A stretch of DNA of 64,000 nt from Nematostella vectensis (GCF_932526225.1 NC_064048.1:10472188-10536187), one strand, 5' to 3'; counted from the stretch's first letter, positions 1-12,007 are shown. Notes: generated by a model from the sequence alone, not told the origin. Numbers and translations: made by a program.

Positions 1-180
1 TGCTATCAGTCTGACTCTGATGGCCTCTAAAAAAAAAACATTTTTTAAAGTTTTAATCCCTGATAAAAAAAATGTTAAGCAAAAGAAATATTGACTAATA
101 ATGTCGAGCCAAGAACCGGAAAAATTAGCAAGTAAACTGCTGTACTGTAGCCATTTTGGTTTTGCCTCAATTAGCTTTAA
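1..180. other. intronic leader, no gene seen
   Basis: AT-rich sequence at the window edge, presumed to be intron of the DEAF1-like gene whose first visible exon starts at 1527. No open coding exon or RNA gene is visible here; the 5' exons must lie outside the window. Confidence 0.5.
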
Positions 181-1526
181 CCTCCACCCCCTCGTGGAAA
201 TGCTTTATTATTCACCCAGCAGTACAAAGCTGATAAGTAAGCCTTAATCCCCCCACCCCCTCCCTCCCTACACAACCCCCTCATGGAAATGCTTTATTAT
301 TCACCCAACAGTACAAAGCTGATAAGTAAGCCTTAATCCCCCCACCCCCTCCCTCCCTACACAACCCCCTCGTGGAAATGCTTTATTATTCACCCAACAG
401 TACAAAGCTGATAAGTAAGCCTTAATCCCCCCACCCCCTCCCTCCCTACACAACCCCCTCGTGGAAATGCTTTATTATTCACCCAACAGTACAAAGCTGA
501 TAAGTAAGCCTTAATCCCCCCACCCCCTCCCTCCCTACACAACCCCCTCATGGAAATGCTTTATTATTCACCCAACAGTACAAAGCTGATAAGTAAGCCT
601 TAATCCCCCCACCCCCTCCTCCCTCTCAACCCCCTCGTGGAAATGCTTTTATTATTCACCCAACAGTACAAAGCTGATAAGTAAGCCTTAACCCCCCCAC
701 CCCCCTCTCAACCCCCTCATCTAAATGCTTTTGTTATTCACCCAACAGTACAAAGCTGATAAGTAAGCCTTAATCCCCCCACCCCCTCCTCCCCCAACCC
801 CCTCATGTAAATGCTTTTATTATTCACCCAACAGTACAAAGCTGATAAGTAAGCCTTAATCCCCCCACCCCCTCCTCCCCCAACCCCCTCATGTAAATGC
901 TTTTATTATTCACCCAACAGTACAAAGCTGATAAGTAAGCCTTAATCCCCCCACCCCCTTCTCCCTACACAACCTTCTCGTGGAAATGCTTTATTATTCA
1001 CCCAACAGTACAAAGCTGATAAGTAAGCCTTAATCCCCCCACCCCCTCCCTCCCTACACAACCCCCTCATGGAAATGCTTTATTATTCACCCAACAGTAC
1101 AAAGCTGATAAGTAAGCCTTAATCCCCCCACCCCCACCCCCCTCTCAACCCCCTCATCTAAATGCTTTTGTTATTCACCCAACAGTACAAAGCTGATAAG
1201 TAAGCCTTAATCCCCCCACCCCCTCCTCCCCCAACCCCCTCATGTAAATGCTTTTATTATTCACCCAACAGTACAAAGCTGATAAGTAAGCCTTAACCCC
1301 CCCACCCCTTCCTCCCTCTCAACCCCCTCATCTAAATGTTTTTGTTATTCACCCAACAGTACAAAGCTGATAAGTAAGCCTTAATCCCCCCACCCCTTCC
1401 TCCCTCTCAACCCCCGCATCTAAATGTTTATATTTACCCAACAGTACAAAGCTGATAAGTAAGCCTTAATCCCCCCACCCCTTCCTCCCTCTCAACCCCT
1501 TCATGGAAATGCTCTTATTTTTGCAG
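181..1526 (+). repeat. minisatellite of about 85-95 bp units ending at a real splice acceptor
   Basis: About 15 tandem units, each with the core CAGTACAAAGCTGATAAG, a TTATTCACCCAA stretch before it and a C-rich tail (CCCCCCACCCCCTCC) after it. The last, diverged unit (from about 1495) reads TCATGGAAATGCTCTTATTT then TTGCAG and runs straight into the SAND exon, so the array looks derived from the sequence around the 3' splice site. Each unit therefore carries a decoy CAACAG/TACAA that resembles the true TTGCAG/TACAA junction at 1526/1527. Confidence 0.85.
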
Positions 1527-4500
1527 TACAATGATGAATGGATGACTCCATCAGAGTTTGAAGCTCGGTGTGGACGTGCTTCATCGAAAGACTGGAAGCG
1601 TAGCATCAGATACAGTGGACGCACCCTGCAGACATTAATAGAGGAGGGTGTCCTAACACCTCACGCTACTTCTTGTACCTGCGCATCATGCTGTAACGAT
1701 GACACCCTGGTAAGGTTTTATTTTGTAGATCAGCATGTTTGTAAACTTAGGGTGACTTAGACAGTTTATTACAATCAGTTACAAGGGAGTCAAAGCTGAT
1801 GGAAAAGGATGCTTTGTGTGATTTAGAGAGTTTATTACAATCAGTTACAAGGGAGTCAAAGCTGATGGAAAAGGATGCTTTGAGTGACTTAGAGAGTTTA
1901 TTACAATCAGTTACAAGGGAGTCAAAGCTGATGGAAAAGGATGCTTTGAGTGACTTAGACAGTTTATTACAATCAGTTACAAGGGAGTCAAAACTGATGG
2001 AAAAGGATGCTTTGTGTGACTTAGACAGTTTATTACAATCAGTTACAAGGGAGTCAAAGCTGATGGAAAAGGATGCTTTGAGTTACTTAGAGAGTTTATT
2101 ACAATCAGTTACAAGGGAGTCAAAACTGATGGAAAAGGATGCTTTGAGTGACTTAGAGAGTTTATTACAATCAGTTACAAGGGAGTCAAAGCTGATGGAA
2201 AAGGATGCTTTGAGTGACTTAGAGAGTTTATTACAATCAGTTACAAGGGAGTCAAAGCTGATGGAAAAGGATGCTTTGAGTGACTTAGAGAGTTTATTAC
2301 AATCAGTTACAAGGGAGTCAAAGCTGATGGAAAAGGATGCTTTGAGTGACTTAGAGAGTTTATTACAATCAGTTACAAGGGAGTCAAAGCTGATGGAAAA
2401 GGATGCTTTGTGTGACTTAGAGAGTTTATTACAATCAGTTACAAGGGAGTCAAAGCTGATGGAAAAGGATGCTTTGAGTGACTTAGAGAGTTTATTACAA
2501 TCAGTTACAAGGGAGTCAAAGCTGATGGAAAAGGATGCTTTGAGTGACTTAGAGAGTTTATTACAATCAGTTACAAGGGAGTCAAAGCTGATGGAAAAGG
2601 ATGCTTTGAGTGACTTAGAGAGTTTATTACAATCAGTTACAAGGGAGTCAAAGCTGATGGAAAAGGATGCTTTGAGTGACTTAGAGAGTTTATTACAATC
2701 AGTTACAAGGGAGTCAAAGCTGATGGAAAAGGATGCTTTGTGTGACTTATAGAGTGTATTACAATCAGTTACAAGGGAGTCAAAGCTGCTGGAAAAGGAT
2801 GCTTTGAGTGACTTAGAGAGTTTATTACAATCAGTTACAAGGGAGTCAAAGCTGCTGGAAAAGGATGCTTTGGGTGACTTATAGAGTGTATTACAATCAG
2901 TTACAAGGGAGTCAAAGCTGATGGAAAAGGATGCTTTGTGTGCAGCATAGTGTTGCTTTATCTAATATTGACATTGTTTGACCTGATTTCCCCTTAAATT
3001 GCAAGTGAATGATGAAACGTGTAATCTTCACTTTCTAATAATATCTGTTTTCCCCTGCGCCAGGCTGGCCCTGTCCGGCTGTTTGTCCCTTACAAGCGCC
3101 GCAAGAGGGTGTCCTCGCAGTCCAGTCTTGCGTCGCCAGTGTTGAAGAAGAGTATGTCGCTCAGCTCTGATCCAACCAAAAGAGAAGGTACACTGTGTTT
3201 TATCTTTGAATTTTATTTGCTGCCACCATGACACCCTTGCATGGGTTAGCATTCTTTCATTTAGCAGATGGAAATGGATTGAACATATGGCATTAGGTTT
3301 TGGTATAGGCTGTGTGTTTGCCTGGAAAATGAATATACAGTGATAAACCAACTAATATATCTATCGTTTTGCTATGCCTTTTGAAGGCCACAAAAGAAAG
3401 GTTGTTGTTTCCATTCGCCCATGTCCTTCCCTGCTAGCAGAGGCCTCTTTTCTCTGTATTCCTCTCGGCTGGAGTTCGCGAGGAAAAGATACCTCTGCCA
3501 TAGGTCTCAAGTTCGTTTGATCAAACCCCTGTCCACGATCGTGGACGGGAGATCCAGAGCGCATGCTCCGTTCATTAATTACTGGCCACTATTTGAGCCC
3601 ACATAGACTAGCGCATGCATGAAATGTATATCCGCTGCGGGATAATAAGCCCGCATTCGAAACGGCATCCTCCGTAGAAATATCACGCAACGAATTATAA
3701 AAGAAGCCATTCAATGCCTTATCTTCATTCAGAATTTTCTCTCTTTTGACTAACGAGTCAATCTTCCGTTTACAGGTTTTGCATATCCTTCTGGAAATAG
3801 CTGATCTAAGTTTACCAAAAAGTTTTTTAACATTTTCTTCAAGTCCAACTGTTAGCAGGGTTTTTCTCCTGTTTGTTTCTAGCAGTTCACTTTTCTGTGT
3901 CGCATCTCTATCTTAAGCATTATTTTGATTCCTTGTGACCATACGAAATACTTCTGCAAAAAGCTGCTATCAAATCTTGAATCCTCTTTTAGTCAGAATT
4001 CAGAATGGTCTTTCTTTGGTTTTGTTTATCAGGTGGACATAGTCTTATGATGAGATCTGCAAGGTAAGACTAGATAGGACTTTTAGTTGAGCCTAGCATC
4101 ATGTTAAAGAATGTCAATTAGCCAGTCCTTTGTTATAGTTTACATTTGAAAATAGAATGGCCCAGTTTGTGTGCCTAGTTTGCAACAGCATGGAATACAT
4201 ACATTTTAAGCTTTTTAGCCCTAAAGTTTTTCTTTGTCTTTTGACAAAGAAATTGTAGTAATTTTCCAAAAGCAATGCATGGGTGTAGTAATTTTCCAAA
4301 AGCAATGCATGGGTAATTGGACATAGACATTCGCAGGTACAAATAAACCTTTTTTCATTGGTTTTTGAGCTGTGTTTGTTATTTTCCAGTGTGGATTCAG
4401 CTGGAGGTACCTTTGTGACAGAGTCCGGCAACGCCATAGAAGCTGGAGGTAATGAAGCCAGATTGTAACAATTACTACTACAATTACTATGATTTATTGT

Positions 4501-7500
4501 TCTTTTGTGTTCTCCTACCAGAGCCAGATAATGCAAAGTTTGTCATTGTCCAGGACTCCAACTAAGTGGTCAAATTTTACTGTCGAATTTTTTGTATTGC
4601 CACCCACGCTTTCAAAACACGATTTGTTTGGTTTTCTGTTCTGTCAGTAAAATGATTCTGAGCCAGTCAGAGTCTCACTTTGTGCACTTCCCTGGCTATC
4701 CTCTGGACGAAAACCAGACAGTGTCGCGACAGAAAGCCAGGCAACTGCACTAGGCAAGAGATGGCAAGAATCCGATTGGCTTAGAATAATTTGACTGGCG
4801 GAACAGAAAATCCCAAAACACAAAAACAAATCCATGTTTTGAAAATGCAGCGTTGGGATACAACAGATTTAACAGTAACTAGATTTTCTGGAATTCAAGC
4901 AAAACTTAGTTAAAAAATTAGCAACCAGCAAACATCTGCAGTTTGAGGTCCTTTGATTTGATAAACAGTCAGATAATCAATTAACTGGTGGTTATCCTAT
5001 AGCTGCAGAGAAGTTAGCATGTGCTCGCGAGCAAAACATTTTTAATATGTAAACACTGTTACACAACCAATCAACCATTTTGTTCCTTATCACTAAAATT
5101 TGAACGGCGCAACTGCTGTAGAAACCTAAAACCAGTCACCCAAATTTGTCTCTAAAATACATTGAACTTTGAGCCCTACTATCCATAACTCAAAATTCGT
5201 AAATAAAAATAGTACTACTGCATTATTCTATATTTCTGACCTCCAAATATCAACATCTCAGCTTCTACAAAACTGAAACAAACTTTTTGTTCTTAAGTCT
5301 GTGAGGTACACTTTATATTGTAATTTGGGGTACTTTTGGTTTGTTAGCTTTTACAAATTGTAATTCCATATACAGATATCATCCAAGTGTCCAGTGGTGC
5401 TGTGGCACACCTTCAACCTCTCATGAAAGGTGAGGTTGCATCCAATAAGTACCCGCTTGAAAAAGCCCCCTCCCCCTGAAACACAAAACATTGAACAAGT
5501 TCTCCACTCATAAAAGGAAAGGATGACCTAATGCAAGGCTTTAAGGAAGGTTACTCCTTTTTATTATTGACTACAAAATAATTATTTGTTTTTTTTTTTT
5601 GTTTAATCTTATTCAGCACCTGATGATTGAGTTTTTATTTTTATTCTTTAATGTAATACTTCAAATAAAGACATAGTACTGTAACAGAAATTCATATACA
5701 GAGCTGAAGTCTGAAATTTAAAATAAGTTGTCTGCTTCAAATACTTAATACAGAGAGTGGCATGGTAGCTCAGTGGTCTCCTTCACTTTGAATTCGCTTT
5801 TTGTTGCATGGGGGCATTTATAGTAAATAATGACCTTTTTTGACCCAAACCCTTACCATCAGCTATCGTCTAGTATGCTAATCCCTTTTAGGCCAACTGT
5901 TCCCAATTTTATTAACCAGATTTTCTTGTGTAACAGATCTGTCTACAGGAATTATTACCGTTAGCTCAGGCGCCTCCATACCTCACACACCCATGACACC
6001 CATGACGCCCCTTACCCCTATGGCACCCATGACACCTGGTCTTTCCACACCGGGCACCCCTATTGTCACCCAGATGACTAGCATGGCCCATAATGCCGCT
6101 GTAACCATGGCGGTGCCAGTCTCAGAGGTCAACATGGAGCAGAAACGGAACTGGTGGCATATTGAAGAGGTGTGTCTTTTTTACATGCCATGTGAGGAGG
6201 GCGGGGGGTGTAATAGGGGTCTTGTCCCCAGCCTGCAACACAGTTCAAATAGGCAGGCTAATCAATGCTCAAATCAAGATCTCAGTATTTTTATTTGATA
6301 ACACAGAACCCTTGAACAAGCCAATTATAGATAATCTTTTGTTTTTCTTGTTATGCAAATTATAAAAAAGAGACATTCCATGTATAAGACCCATCCTGAC
6401 TTTGAAGGTCATTTTGGAGTGTAAAAAGATTCTAACAGTATACAATGTACACTGGTAATTATGATATGTAGATCGTTTGACACCTTAGTCTGTACTGTAA
6501 AACTGTAATAATTTTGGTGGTCAATGAGCCTTTTTGTGTAGTTGAAAAAGAAAACTAGATGGGTCTAGCGACTTAATGACTGAGAAATAACTTCAACTAA
6601 CTTGAAACACCATATTCAAATCATGGCAGGAACTCGGAAAAATCCCTAGCAAGAGCCAGGGTGAGTACTGGGTCCACCATTTTGAGAGGCCAACAAGTTG
6701 ACAAAATGGTCCACCGGTACCAGGCCACCCATGCTGTCACAAAATAATTACAAGCAGCCAGGACCTCGTTTGATCTTTTGTTCCTCTGCAGATGGTTAAC
6801 TCCTTGCTAAGCACTGCCCAACAACTAAAGTGCATGATTGAACAAGCCAAGCTCCAGTCAGAGGCGGCAAGAGAGGCAGCTGTCGCCCAGGCTAAACTAC
6901 AGGCAGAGGCAGAGAAGAAAGAGGTAGGACTTTTTGGACATTTTATCTATGGTTTTCTGGAATTGAAAAATATGTTGGAAAATGTATCATCTCTAGTCCT
7001 TCAAATTGAAAAAAAGTGTTGGAAAATTCTCCATCTCTGGTTTCCTCAAATTGAAACATGTGTTGGAAAATTCCTTATACAGTATATCTGGCCCCTGAAA
7101 TAAAAAAAAAGTGTTTAAAAATTCATCAACTCTGGCTGCAGAAATTTCCCACCCCCTATACTATATTTATAAAATTCAAACTTGCCATTAAACTAAGTGT
7201 CTATATCATGTCTTTTTGTAGCTGTTGTCCCAGACTCGCATGAACTCACTAATTCAGCTGACAAAAGCGCTGAATGACGCACAGGCCGAGAGAGAACAAG
7301 CGGTTCAGCAGGCTCTTCAGCATGCTAAGGCTGACAAGATGGAAGCAGTAGCTGATGCCAGGCAGCAACAGTTTATTAAGGTAGGGGAGAAGTGGGTAGG
7401 GTGAATTAGGGAGGGAAATTTTGGGAAGAAAGGGAAAAGGAAAGAGGAAGGGAGCGATGCATGGAGAGAAAAGGAAAGTGAAGGGGGGAAAGGATGGAAG

Positions 7501-8207
7501 GAAAGTAAGAAGATAAAATGAAAGGGAATGGATTAGGGATAGGAAATTTGGAAAGAAAAGAAAGTGAAAGAACGGAAGGAAAGTAAGAAGAGAAAAATGG
7601 AAGGAAAGGGAATGGATTAGGGAGAGAAAGTTTGGAAAGAAAAGAAAGTAAAGTGAGGGAAAGAGGAGGAAAGGGAAGTAAGAAGAGGAAATGGAAGAAA
7701 ATGGAATGGAGTAGAAAGAGGAAATTTGGAAAGAAAAGTGAAGGGAGGGGAAGAGAACGTAAGGGAAGTAAGAAGAGGAAATGGAAGGGAAGGGAATGGA
7801 GTAGTGATAAGAAATAAGGAAAGAAAAGGGAGGGAAAGAGGAGGGAAAGAGGAGGAAAGGAAAGTGAGAGGAGGAAATGGAAGGGAAGGGAATGGATTCG
7901 GGAGAGGAAGTTTGGATAGGAAAGGGAAGGGTAGGGAAAGGAAGAGAATGTGAGGCCTATTTCATCCAGAAATGCAAGTTCTGACTAAAATGCTATGAAT
8001 GAGCAATCAGGGCCTTACAGTATGTGGACTGTTATACTAATACTTTTACTACATTACTGTAAGTTATGCAGATGCACAGTCAAAAGACTGTGACAAGGTA
8101 GAGAATCATGTTGAATCGTATTGCTTTCGATCTAGACTTACACTGGGCAAGCTGAAGCAGTTACCTCAGAGCAGCAAGCGGCTGAGGACAAAAACGGGAT
8201 GGAATGA
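1527..8207 (+). CDS. DEAF1: DEAF1-like SAND-domain transcription factor, 3' part (9 exons)
   Basis: Exons: 1527-1709, 3064-3187, 4033-4063, 4390-4448, 5376-5429, 5937-6169, 6792-6923, 7222-7380, 8136-8207; phases agree at every junction (1047 nt, 348 codons plus stop). Exon 1 encodes most of a SAND domain ([18 protein letters not shown], then the CTCASCC cysteine cluster), a DNA-binding fold of nuclear transcription regulators. Exon 2 starts with [15 protein letters not shown], a basic stretch matching the DEAF1 nuclear-localisation region. A Thr/Pro/Met-rich linker (exon 6) leads to [20 protein letters not shown], the DEAF1 C-terminal helix. In vertebrate DEAF1 a MYND zinc finger follows; here an Ala/Gln/Glu-rich helix and a stop follow instead. 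The 5' end lies outside the window. The identity is firm; the missing MYND is the oddity. The short exons at 4033 and 5376 are supported by phase and splice sites only. Confidence 0.85.
1746..2950 (+). repeat. 66-bp minisatellite with an open 317-codon frame, inside a DEAF1-like intron
   Basis: About 18 units of 66 bp, each able to encode the 22-residue block [20 protein letters not shown] plus KL. The frame stays open from 1799 to 2752 because the unit is a multiple of three and has no stop; later units carry stops at about 2750 and 2882. The array lies wholly between the donor at 1710 and the acceptor at 3063. I see no acceptor or donor that would place it in the mRNA, so I treat it as intronic. 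Confidence 0.85.
3188..4032 (+). other. DEAF1-like intron, no further feature
   Basis: Intron between the basic-stretch exon and the 31-nt exon. The small open frames here on both strands show no family motif. A pyrimidine tract and TTTATCAG precede the acceptor at 4032. Confidence 0.5.
4254..4313 (+). repeat. 30-bp tandem duplication in intron
   Basis: Two identical adjacent copies of a 30-bp unit containing GTAGTAATTTTCCAAAAGCA, about 75 bp upstream of the acceptor at 4389. Confidence 0.9.
4522..4565 (+). other. possible alternative terminal exon of the DEAF1-like gene
   Basis: A good acceptor (CTCCTACCAG) is followed by an in-phase reading [14 protein letters not shown] and a TAA stop. 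Used after the exon ending at 4448, it would end the protein after the SAND and basic regions and before the C-terminal helix. The main model skips it. There is no direct evidence that it is used. Confidence 0.25.
4566..5375 (+). other. DEAF1-like intron, no further feature
   Basis: Intronic sequence between the exons ending at 4448 and starting at 5376. No repeat or coding exon recognised. Confidence 0.4.
7381..7955 (+). repeat. purine-rich (GGGA/GGAAA) degenerate tandem repeat starting at a donor
   Basis: Almost pure purine sequence on the + strand built of degenerate GGAAAG/AAGAGGAA/GGGAATGGA units. It starts directly at the donor of the exon ending at 7380 (AAG then GTAGGGGAG) and fills most of the last intron. 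Long purine runs of this type can form triplex DNA. The open frames here (Lys/Arg/Gly-rich) are repeat artefacts. Confidence 0.8.
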
Positions 8208-8264
8208 TGAATCATAGCTGTGGGCGTAACTTTGACACTGTTGGGCCAGTATTGGACCAAGAGT

Positions 8265-8500
8265 GGACACATATTTTAAACATACCATCATGGATGTACA
8301 CAGCCGTTCATATTGGAAAAGTATTGGTTTCATTGGGCCATGACTGGAAAAGTACTTTAAACATACCATCATGGATGTACACAGCCGTTAATTTTGGACA
8401 AGTATTGGTTTCATTGGGCCATCACTTGACAAGTATTTTCATACCATCATTGAATACGTATATGGCCTTTCATATTGGACAAATATTGGTCCATCATCGA
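8265..8500 (+). repeat. tandem repeat of about 75-77 bp in the probable 3' UTR
   Basis: Three diverged units sharing CATACCATCATGGATGTACA, CAGCCGTT and AAGTATTGGTTTCATTGGGC. It lies just downstream of the stop codon at 8205-8207. Confidence 0.8.
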
Positions 8501-9874
8501 TGTCAGTATTGGAACAGTCAATGCTCACAGACAGTATGTATGTATGTATGTAGGAGCAGAAAAGGCCAGATCAGTAGCTAGTATAGCATGTTCATCGGTT
8601 TACCCATACTGTACCGCCCTAGCCTTATACTGAGATTTACTATAGGAGTAAACCTTATAATTAGATGTTGCACTACTGTGGCCACCATAACAAATTTGAT
8701 GTGGATACCATTAGGATACCACATTATTTATCTTTATTGGTTTACTTAACAAAATTGTAAGGGTGTCATGCTAGCGTTTATCTCACTATAATTTGCATGA
8801 TTGCCTTAGTTGTATTGCTAGGGTTACCAAAGAGTTTTGATAGTTCAATAGAACATTCAGAAAAAAAACCTCTTATTCAAACTCTTATAGCTCAAATTCA
8901 CTACTAAATCAAACTGAGTTTAATTTACCTTTATTGACCTACTTTTCAAACCTTTTCGAACAAGAAAATCAAACTTCCTATAACTCGTACTTTTTTTTTG
9001 TTCTGCTTGGCCATACTTCCTTCTTACTCCTCAAAATTAGTGTTGATCATGTTTTATCGGATATTTTGATTGATATGATAATTTGAAGCTGTGCTAACAT
9101 GGACTTACTTTTGTCTCTTCAAATTTTGGGTTAACATGGCTGTACTGACTGTAGTAGACTGTGTATCCAAAACCTTAAAACACTTTAAAGAGAAGATTTA
9201 ACATTGTATGATAGAGTATTTCACAGTTATATGTGATGCCTTTGTAATAGCTGTTATGATGACATGTACATAAGTTTGGCATTTTATTGGGTTTCCTGTG
9301 CTATGCTTGTAATTTGTATCTTACCAAAATAGGATATAATGTCTAAAAGCAGATGGGTTTCCTGTGGTACACTCACGCTTTCACACCACAGGAGTCCCGA
9401 TATATCCCATTGGTATCTTCTCTTTGAACCATTAGCCTTTCCTATATTGCTATGAAAACTTATGTAAATATTTACTTGTTTATATATTAAAGTATTTTAA
9501 AAGTTTGTAAGGCTAATGAAGCCACTTTAAGACTGTAAAATAGTTCTCTAAATGTCTACCCCCGACAGTATCTGGCTCTAGAAACCAAACTTGTACACTA
9601 CACCTTTTGGATTCCAGAATAGCATATTTGATAACTACTGTTGTCATTGAATCAACTCTTATTCTTGGCTCGCATTCATATGTTATAATATGTTCTCATA
9701 AGGATCTAATCAATTTATCGATAAGCAATAAAAGAAAGAAAAAATGTAGAGCAAATTGCGCGAGAATCGAACCTCCTAAGATCAGATGAAACGAGAAAAG
9801 AAAAAAAAAAGACCATACTTCCAGACGTGCTGAAACGCCGTATGGCAGCTAAAGCTTTACAAATCAAGAAAATT

Positions 9875-10018
9875 TAGCCAAAAATTGTCGTTTTTGACAA
9901 ACGCGGTCACTTCCATGTAAGAAAACTAATATATTCCTTATTTGGAAAAACTGCATGATTCTTGTCATTTTTAAGGTTGCCGTATCGCAGGGGCTTCGTA
10001 AACTTTATGACTTGTAAT
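9875..10018 (+). repeat. dispersed repeat R1, copy a
   Basis: About 145 bp, from TTAGCCAAAAATTGTCGTTT to ATGACTTGTA, recurring in the same orientation at 25920-26060 with only a handful of differences. No terminal inverted repeat is evident, so the element type is unknown. Confidence 0.85.
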
Positions 10019-10245
10019 CAGAAAAGAAAAACAGTGACTGTGACCATCTTTAGCCAATGGAAAAGGTCTCTAAAGAGAAGTAGATTCCTCGTTACCAGAT
10101 CCCCAAAACGACAACGTTTTCTTATGCGGCTAAGCTGGAGATTTCGGCCACAGCACCGCTATCTAGCAAACTGTACAACACAAAGGAACCTGAGGTACCC
10201 GCGCATCAATGGGGAGGCAATAACCAGGATCCCAGCCCTGCCTTA

Positions 10246-10398
10246 GGGCGCGTTTTTTTCCTATCATTCTGGAATGGGAATGGTTGGTTGAGAATTTCAA
10301 AATGGCATTCGAGTCATGTTAATACAGGTAGCAGATTCGGTGGAATGGCCTTCATTCCATTCTTGAATGGGAATGCGGGATAACAGAACGCGCGCTTT
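10246..10398. mobile_element. probable MITE with degenerate terminal inverted repeats
   Basis: The left end GGGCGCGTTTTTTTCCTATC and the right end GGGATAACAGAACGCGCGC are imperfect inverted repeats. The interior has repeated ATTCTNGAATGGGAATG motifs near both ends, themselves inverted or repeated. No target duplication could be fixed. A hAT-like origin is possible but not shown. Confidence 0.4.
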
Positions 10399-11199
10399 TT
10401 TTTTCTTTCTAATTATTCTCATTCCTGAATCAAGAGTAAAAAACGCTCCCTTAGCCACGCACAGCTCGCTGAGATATATGGGTAAATCTGAGACTTTGCT
10501 ATCTAATAGTCCGTGGCTTGCATCACTATTAATGCCCATTTTATTACTCACATTTCATACTAGGTAAAGATGAAGAGGGGGAGCCACGGAAAGTGGCAAC
10601 AAGTGGCAGCAGGTGAGAACGATCCAATCGAGTTCTGGGGCTCCGCTTTTAGGCATTATATTTTAAAAAAAGTGCATTACATTGTCAAGAAAATGATGAT
10701 GTCATCTCTAGCTACACCTAAACCAATGCAATAATTTTAGTAGCGGAGCCCCTGCGGAGCCCAATAGTCATAGAAAGGTGGCATATACTATACGATAAAG
10801 CCCGAGACTGTTGTCAGATTTCGGAATCCGAGATCCGATCTCTTAACAACCTAACCCGATTTTTTTTTTCAGCCTGTTTTGGAATAACTTGCTCGAGGTA
10901 TGTCATACACATCAGTTGAAAAAAGAATAAGTTGCAATACATTTTTGCTACATTACGAAAAAGAAGGGGAAACCCATCGTAAAAAACGCCGAGATTCCTA
11001 GGCTTTGCGAAATTTTTGCGGGACTTTCGAAATTTCGAGGTACCCATTGCCCATAGACTGAAAAATATCGGGGTCTTTTTCACGCTTGCGTCTCTTGGGA
11101 ATTGGCGGGTTGCTATGGTAGTGTGGAAATTTCGTCATCATGCACAGCACGCTGGGACCTAGGTATAATATATTGCAGGCTTTTGTACTCCTTTACTCA

Positions 11200-11336
11200 A
11201 GCTAAGTTCAAACGTCGTATTATCCATGAGCCGTTCAATGCAAATGCATGTAAATGAATCGGTTGATTATGCCATCTTCATTCGCATGCATTTGCATTGA
11301 ATACGGGTCATGGATGAAACGACTTTTGAACTTAGC
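11200..11336. mobile_element. foldback MITE with 4-bp target duplication
   Basis: The 137-bp element is almost one long hairpin: AGCTAAGTTCAAACGTCG at the left pairs with CGACTTTTGAACTTAGC at the right, and CAATGCAAATGCATG pairs with CATGCATTTGCATTG inside. CTCA is present at both flanks (11196-11199 and 11337-11340), consistent with a target-site duplication. Confidence 0.75.
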
Positions 11337-11423
11337 CTCAGTCGCGCACGTCAACATCTTTCGTGCTCAGAAACAAGAAAAGTAACAATGCTGAGCTATT
11401 CTGAAATGCGGGAAAGGGTGGAA

Positions 11424-11744
11424 CAGGCCCGTACCCATGATTTTTCTTGGGAAGAAGGGGTGCGAAATCCCAAAAAGTGGACCTATTTTTTCCGGGGGGA
11501 GGGAGGGAGAGGGAGGGAGCTCTCTGATCTAACAACCTCTGAAAGAACAAAAAGGGTTTAATTTACGTCTTTGCTGTATCTCCATGGGGCGTTTATTGTC
11601 GGATTTGACTACATACCAGAGTGATCTAGCTTATGATGTTTAGTTTTGTCTACAAATAGCACGTCTATTGAGAACCAAAAGTGGACTTTGGGGCCGTTGT
11701 GGGGGGTGCGTTCCAAAGGCCCGTACCCCCTGGGTACGGGCCTG
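11424..11744. mobile_element. MITE family M1, copy a (14-bp perfect TIR, 5-bp TSD)
   Basis: Starts CAGGCCCGTACCCA and ends TGGGTACGGGCCTG, a perfect 14-bp terminal inverted repeat. TGGAA flanks both sides (11419-11423, 11745-11749). The internal GCGTTTATTGTCGGATTTG, ATACCAGAGTGATCTAGCTT and AGCACGTCTAT are shared with the second copy at 55028-55273. It has no transposase, so it is non-autonomous. A second inverted AGGCCCGTACCCC lies just inside the right end. Confidence 0.9.
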
Positions 11745-11912
11745 TGGAATACCTAGGCGCATTGGGAGCTTATGGACTTTATGGAGGGACATCGCAACTT
11801 CCCCTGAGGCTAAGGAGCCCTTTTTAATCTTATTACCTGTCCCTCTGTTTAAGAATGTCCAGGCTGAGATTTCACCAAATTTTAAGAACATGCTAATAAC
11901 ATGCAGAGGCTA

Positions 11913-12007
11913 ATGCTCGAGGATCCAGCATGCTTTGCGGGTGCTCCCAAAGGTCACTTCCGCAAAAGAGCTCTTTTTCGCGCAAAGTACGCTGGATCCT
12001 CGGGCAT
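11913..12007. mobile_element. short foldback element
   Basis: The arms ATGCTCGAGGATCCAGCATG and GTACGCTGGATCCTCGGGCAT, extended inward by CTTTGCG and CGCAAAG, form a near-perfect hairpin of about 95 bp. A target duplication was not resolved. Confidence 0.65.

Noticed and set aside
7632-7953. Lys/Arg/Gly-rich basic protein frames
   Set aside because: Translations of the purine-rich intronic repeat.
9741-9790. tRNA-like T-arm (GGAGGTTCGATTCTC on the minus strand)
   Set aside because: The stem is incomplete and the rest of a cloverleaf is missing.
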